64,000 bases of DNA from Altererythrobacter sp. ZODW24. Lineage in GTDB: Bacteria; Pseudomonadota; Alphaproteobacteria; Sphingomonadales; Sphingomonadaceae. The stretch's first letter is position 1, and each line of letters begins with the position of its first letter. The stretch spans positions 496,001 through 560,000 of the forward strand of contig NZ_CP031155.1 in assembly GCF_003344885.1 (NCBI RefSeq), given 5' to 3'. The notes under the pieces are model-generated. The model did no database searches. It saw only the letters and a program-made list of their open reading frames with translations, and had not been told where the DNA came from. Below, one piece after another: positions 61,776 to 64,000 of this stretch. The position numbers and the translations under genes are program-made.

Positions 61776-61952
61776 ATGATGATTATTGAACTTAACTATG
61801 ATGACGTTGAACTCGTCAACGGTGCCGGTGACGATAAAAAGTCAGGTGGAGCCGATGTAAAAGTAAATGTGAATATCGATGTCGCATCAGCTGTCGAATT
61901 CGTAACTGGCTTTGTTGCCGGAATGGTCGGCACTTGGACCGACGGTAAGTAA
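61776..61952 (+). CDS. Double-glycine-leader peptide 2 (bacteriocin-like)
   Basis: 58 residues starting MMIIELNYDDVELVNGAGDD, with AAGGAGA 5 bases before the ATG. Leader positions are Leu-12, Asp-8, Val-7, Val-4, Gly-2, Ala-1; predicted core of 41 residues. The C-terminus FVTGFVAGMVGTWTDGK is nearly the same as in peptide 1, and the DNA of the last 50 bases is also similar, pointing to a recent tandem duplication. The centre (DVKVNVNIDVASAV) differs. It is below the usual 60-residue ORF cut-off and would be missed by many annotation tools. Confidence 0.75.
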   Translation: MMIIELNYDDVELVNGAGDDKKSGGADVKVNVNIDVASAVEFVTGFVAGMVGTWTDGK

Positions 61953-61974
61953 ATTATAACTTTGGAGAAATAAA

Positions 61975-62160
61975 ATGAACAACCTTATTGAACTTTCACA
62001 TGATGAAATCGAATTCGTTGGCGGCGCTGGAAGCGATACGCCGGCTTATGAAGACGGCAAGAACGCTGGCGAAGTTGTCGGCCAAGCAATCGAAGATGCA
62101 GTTGAATATGTAGTCGGTTTCATCGGCGGCATGATCGACGGCTTCACCAACGGCAAGTAA
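61975..62160 (+). CDS. Double-glycine-leader peptide 3 (bacteriocin-like)
   Basis: 61 residues starting MNNLIELSHDEIEFVGGAG, with TTGGAGA 6 bases before the ATG. Leader has Leu-12, Glu-11 type spacing with Glu-8, Ile-7, Val-4 and GGA at the end, so cutting after GG or GA is possible. The 43-residue core is acidic and ends in VEYVVGFIGGMIDGFTNGK, keeping the GxxxG motif (G-F-I-G-G) and the terminal DG/NGK. It lies 22 bases after peptide 2 and 23 bases before peptide 4. Confidence 0.75.
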   Translation: MNNLIELSHDEIEFVGGAGSDTPAYEDGKNAGEVVGQAIEDAVEYVVGFIGGMIDGFTNGK

Positions 62161-62183
62161 CCCCTAAACTTAAGGAATATATC

Positions 62184-62354
62184 ATGAAAATCATGGAACT
62201 GAACATCGCTGAAATCGAACTCGTCAACGGCGCAGGCCCTGCCGAAGATGGCCAGGCTGCTGGCGAAGCATTTGCTGAAAAGGTCGAAGATTTCTTCGAA
62301 GCAGTCGGCGACGCAATCGGCGATGCTGTCGACACGGTAAAGAGCTGGTTCTAA
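62184..62354 (+). CDS. Double-glycine-leader peptide 4 (divergent member)
   Basis: 56 residues starting MKIMELNIAEIELVNGAG, with TAAGGA 8 bases before the ATG. The leader is the best fit of all to the consensus (Leu-12, Glu-8, Ile-7, Val-4, Gly-2, Ala-1). The 39-residue core differs: strongly acidic, with FAEKVEDFFEAVGDAIGDAV and a C-terminal KSWF, and without the WTDGK ending. It can form one amphipathic helix with a GxxxG motif (G-D-A-I-G). A terminator follows 17 bases after the stop. It is below the common ORF size limit. Confidence 0.73.
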   Translation: MKIMELNIAEIELVNGAGPAEDGQAAGEAFAEKVEDFFEAVGDAIGDAVDTVKSWF

Positions 62355-62371
62355 GCGAGCTTCACGCCAAA

Positions 62372-62407
62372 AAAGGCCGATCTTTCCTGCGGGAAAGGTC
62401 GGTCTTT
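62372..62407. terminator. Terminator after the peptide cluster (bidirectional)
   Basis: AAAGGCCGATCTTTCC (62372-62387), loop TGCG, GGAAAGGTCGGTCTTT (62392-62407): 16 bp with two G-U pairs and a T-rich end. It also lies just after the stop of the minus-strand DsbA-like gene, so it can serve both. Confidence 0.88.
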
Positions 62408-62420
62408 GTGCGTCAGGATT

Positions 62421-63095
62421 CTAGGCCCGTTCTGCCACTCGCCTGAGCGCATTCACATACACATCGGGCTGCTGGGCTCCCGGGATCAGGAACTTACCTT
62501 CAACGATCATCGCGGGGACCCCGGTGATGTTGCTGTCGAAGGCCTGGCGTTCCTCTGCGCGAACGCGGGCGGCGAGTGCCTCATCATCCAATGCCGCCGA
62601 CGCTGCGGCGCGGTCGATGCCTTCTGCCTCCACAATATCCAGCAACACATCGCGCTCGCCAATCCGGCGGCGTTCGTTGAAGTGCGCGCGGAACAAGGCG
62701 AGTTTGAGCGCCATCTGCTTTTCCGCACCATAGGTGTCTAGCGTGTGGGTCAGCAATTTATGCGCATCAAAGGTGTTCCACATCATCGCGGGCGGCGCGG
62801 GTTCCTCGCCACCTTCATAGTCGAGCGAGACGCGGGCCTGCCCGGCCACTTCGCGCATCTGTGACTGGACGCCTTTGCTCTCATCCAGCGTGCGGCCATA
62901 TTTGCGCGCGATATGCTCCGTTCGGTCTTCGCCCTCTGCAGCCATATCGGGATTGAGTTCGAAGGGACGCCAGCGAATATCCGCTTCGATCTCGCCGTCC
63001 AGCGTCTCCAACGCCTGTTGCAATTGGCCATATCCGATGATGCACCACGGGCACATCACATCGGAATAGATGTCGATTGTCAGCGTCTTGGTCAT
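62421..63095 (-). CDS. DsbA-family oxidoreductase (FrnE-like)
   Basis: 224 residues from MTKTLTIDIYSDVMCPWCII. Thioredoxin-fold protein without signal peptide; the CPWC active site lies at residues 15-18, followed by the helical insertion domain and the cis-Pro loop GVPAMIVEGKFLIPGAQ. FrnE-like cytoplasmic members are implicated in disulfide chemistry and stress tolerance. The start overlaps the nudC stop. It is convergent with the peptide cluster; the peptides have no Cys, so a functional link is unlikely. Confidence 0.88.
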   Translation of the reverse strand: MTKTLTIDIYSDVMCPWCIIGYGQLQQALETLDGEIEADIRWRPFELNPDMAAEGEDRTEHIARKYGRTLDESKGVQSQMREVAGQARVSLDYEGGEEPAPPAMMWNTFDAHKLLTHTLDTYGAEKQMALKLALFRAHFNERRRIGERDVLLDIVEAEGIDRAAASAALDDEALAARVRAEERQAFDSNITGVPAMIVEGKFLIPGAQQPDVYVNALRRVAERA

Positions 63096-63985
63096 CGATC
63101 CAGCCACCACTGCAAGAGAGTGTTTGCGATTGCCTCGCGCGGCGGCGGGGCGAATGTGCCATCGCCGTCGCGACCTGCTTTCATAGCATATTCGACCTCT
63201 TCACGGGAGAACCAGCGGGCTTCCTCCAGCTCGGTCGTATCGATAGTCAACTCGTCGCCTTCGGCCTCTGCATAACAGCCGATCATAAGCTGCGAGGGAA
63301 ACGGCCAAGGCTGCGTGGCGATATATTCCACGTCGCGGACATGGACCCCCGCCTCCTCATGCACTTCGCGTGCAACGGCTTCTTCAATGGTTTCGCCCGG
63401 TTCCACGAACCCAGCCAGCGCCGAGAAAGCGCGCGGTGGGAAGCGCGGTTGGCGGCCCAGCAGCAAGCGTCCGCTATGTTCCACCAACATGATCGTAACC
63501 GGATCGACGCGCGGGAAATGCTGTGCCTGACAAGCATCACAATTGCGCTGCCAACCGCCCTTGGTCAGCTTCGTATCCGCACCGCAGCGCGCACAAAAGC
63601 GGTGCCTTGCGTGCCAATCGACCAAACTGCGCGCCGCGCCATAAATCGCGAGGTCTGGCGGGCTGAGCATTTGCATCAGGTTCCACACGCGCGGCTGGGC
63701 ATAGGCCGGTCCGCCCGCGCCCTCTTCCGGCACGGCAGAGAAGCATCCCTTGCCATCTAGCAAACCGAGAAACACCAGCTCGGCGGTTTCCGGCACATCG
63801 GCCAGCGTGCCCCAGACTAGCTGTCCGTCAGGCGTAATCGCGGGCTCTAACCCCTCCATCACCAGCACTTTCGCGCGCCAGTCCATCAGACCAGCAAGCG
63901 CATCCGGATCGGCACGGATATGGTCGGCGCGGTCGAGCGGCGATCCTGCGAAGGCCGCTACTGGCCCATTGATGAGCGAACTCAC
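63092..63985 (-). CDS. nudC: NADH pyrophosphatase / NAD-RNA decapping-type Nudix hydrolase
   Basis: 297 residues with GTG start. A zinc ribbon CARCGADTKLTKGG and CDAC, then the Nudix box GFVEPGETIEEAVAREVHEE followed by AG, and the NudC signature TQPWPFPSQLM identify the NADH pyrophosphatase group; E. coli NudC also removes NAD caps from RNA. Just upstream, the minus-strand bases 63999-63982 could be the end (ATGGCCAGCGAAGGGTGA) of another gene overlapping this start. It is followed by the DsbA-like gene with an overlapping start. Confidence 0.92.
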   Translation of the reverse strand: MSSLINGPVAAFAGSPLDRADHIRADPDALAGLMDWRAKVLVMEGLEPAITPDGQLVWGTLADVPETAELVFLGLLDGKGCFSAVPEEGAGGPAYAQPRVWNLMQMLSPPDLAIYGAARSLVDWHARHRFCARCGADTKLTKGGWQRNCDACQAQHFPRVDPVTIMLVEHSGRLLLGRQPRFPPRAFSALAGFVEPGETIEEAVAREVHEEAGVHVRDVEYIATQPWPFPSQLMIGCYAEAEGDELTIDTTELEEARWFSREEVEYAMKAGRDGDGTFAPPPREAIANTLLQWWLDR

Positions 63986-64000
63986 CCTTCGCTGGCCATC

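Noticed and set aside
62421-63095. Disulfide-forming enzyme for the peptide cluster
   Set aside because: The four peptides contain no cysteine, and the gene is convergent and coupled to nudC instead.
1-64000. CRISPR array, prophage or insertion sequence
   Set aside because: No regularly spaced repeat units, Cas, transposase, integrase or phage structural genes are visible.

Overview
The window looks like a chromosomal segment of an alphaproteobacterium, most likely a member of the Sphingomonadales and plausibly Erythrobacteraceae. The support is moderate-to-high G+C, a str operon running straight into the S10 operon, a MucR-type zinc-finger regulator next to fur, DUF1489, a DUF2868/DUF3482 pair, type II DAHP synthase and an egtBD pair. 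The family-level assignment is inference from gene content, not from a marker search. There is no rRNA operon, no CRISPR array and no transposase.

Layout. 1-6265 (minus): rplD (partial), rplC, rpsJ, tuf, fusA, rpsG, rpsL. 6543-9691: copper block of copA-copB (minus) and a divergent CsoR-type repressor (plus) that share a palindromic operator. 9695-13661: a small secreted protein and a three-gene TadG/TadE-like pilus-accessory cluster behind a CtrA-like box. 13658-25007: GNAT, LysR, a LytTR membrane receptor, an S33 peptidase-like hydrolase, the GTPase/DUF2868 pair, ApaG, a TPR protein and a SulP transporter. 25229-30210: small proteins, a membrane metallopeptidase-like protein, metZ, a TetR regulator with paired operators and a PMT-family mannosyltransferase. 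30207-34694 (minus): tlyA, tspO, ubiK, recO, leuB and a GT2-GtrA fusion.

34762-46000: a secreted protein, a striking short leader ORF with a maximal Shine-Dalgarno sequence and a terminator hairpin upstream of ilvE, a DUF305 protein, yghU, tRNA-Gln with a duplicated 3' end, an aspartic protease, a flavoprotein, egtD, egtB and aroG. 46098-57422: a large M16 protease, then the housekeeping series nfu, a RutE-like nitroreductase, tsaB, rimI, mucR, fur, plsC, miaB, phoH, ybeY and corC. 57514-63985: LysR, a lipoprotein cytochrome c, a peptidylprolyl isomerase, mgtE, DUF1489, a four-gene cluster of double-glycine-leader peptides, a DsbA/FrnE-like protein and nudC.

The most unusual feature is the tandem cluster of four 56-61-residue peptides at 61585-62354. 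All have a canonical C39-type leader (L-12, E/D-8, V-4, G-2, A-1) and short glycine-zipper cores. They sit behind an A+T-rich leader hairpin and are closed by a strong terminator. Two of the four are too short for standard ORF cut-offs. No transporter or immunity gene is recognisable nearby.
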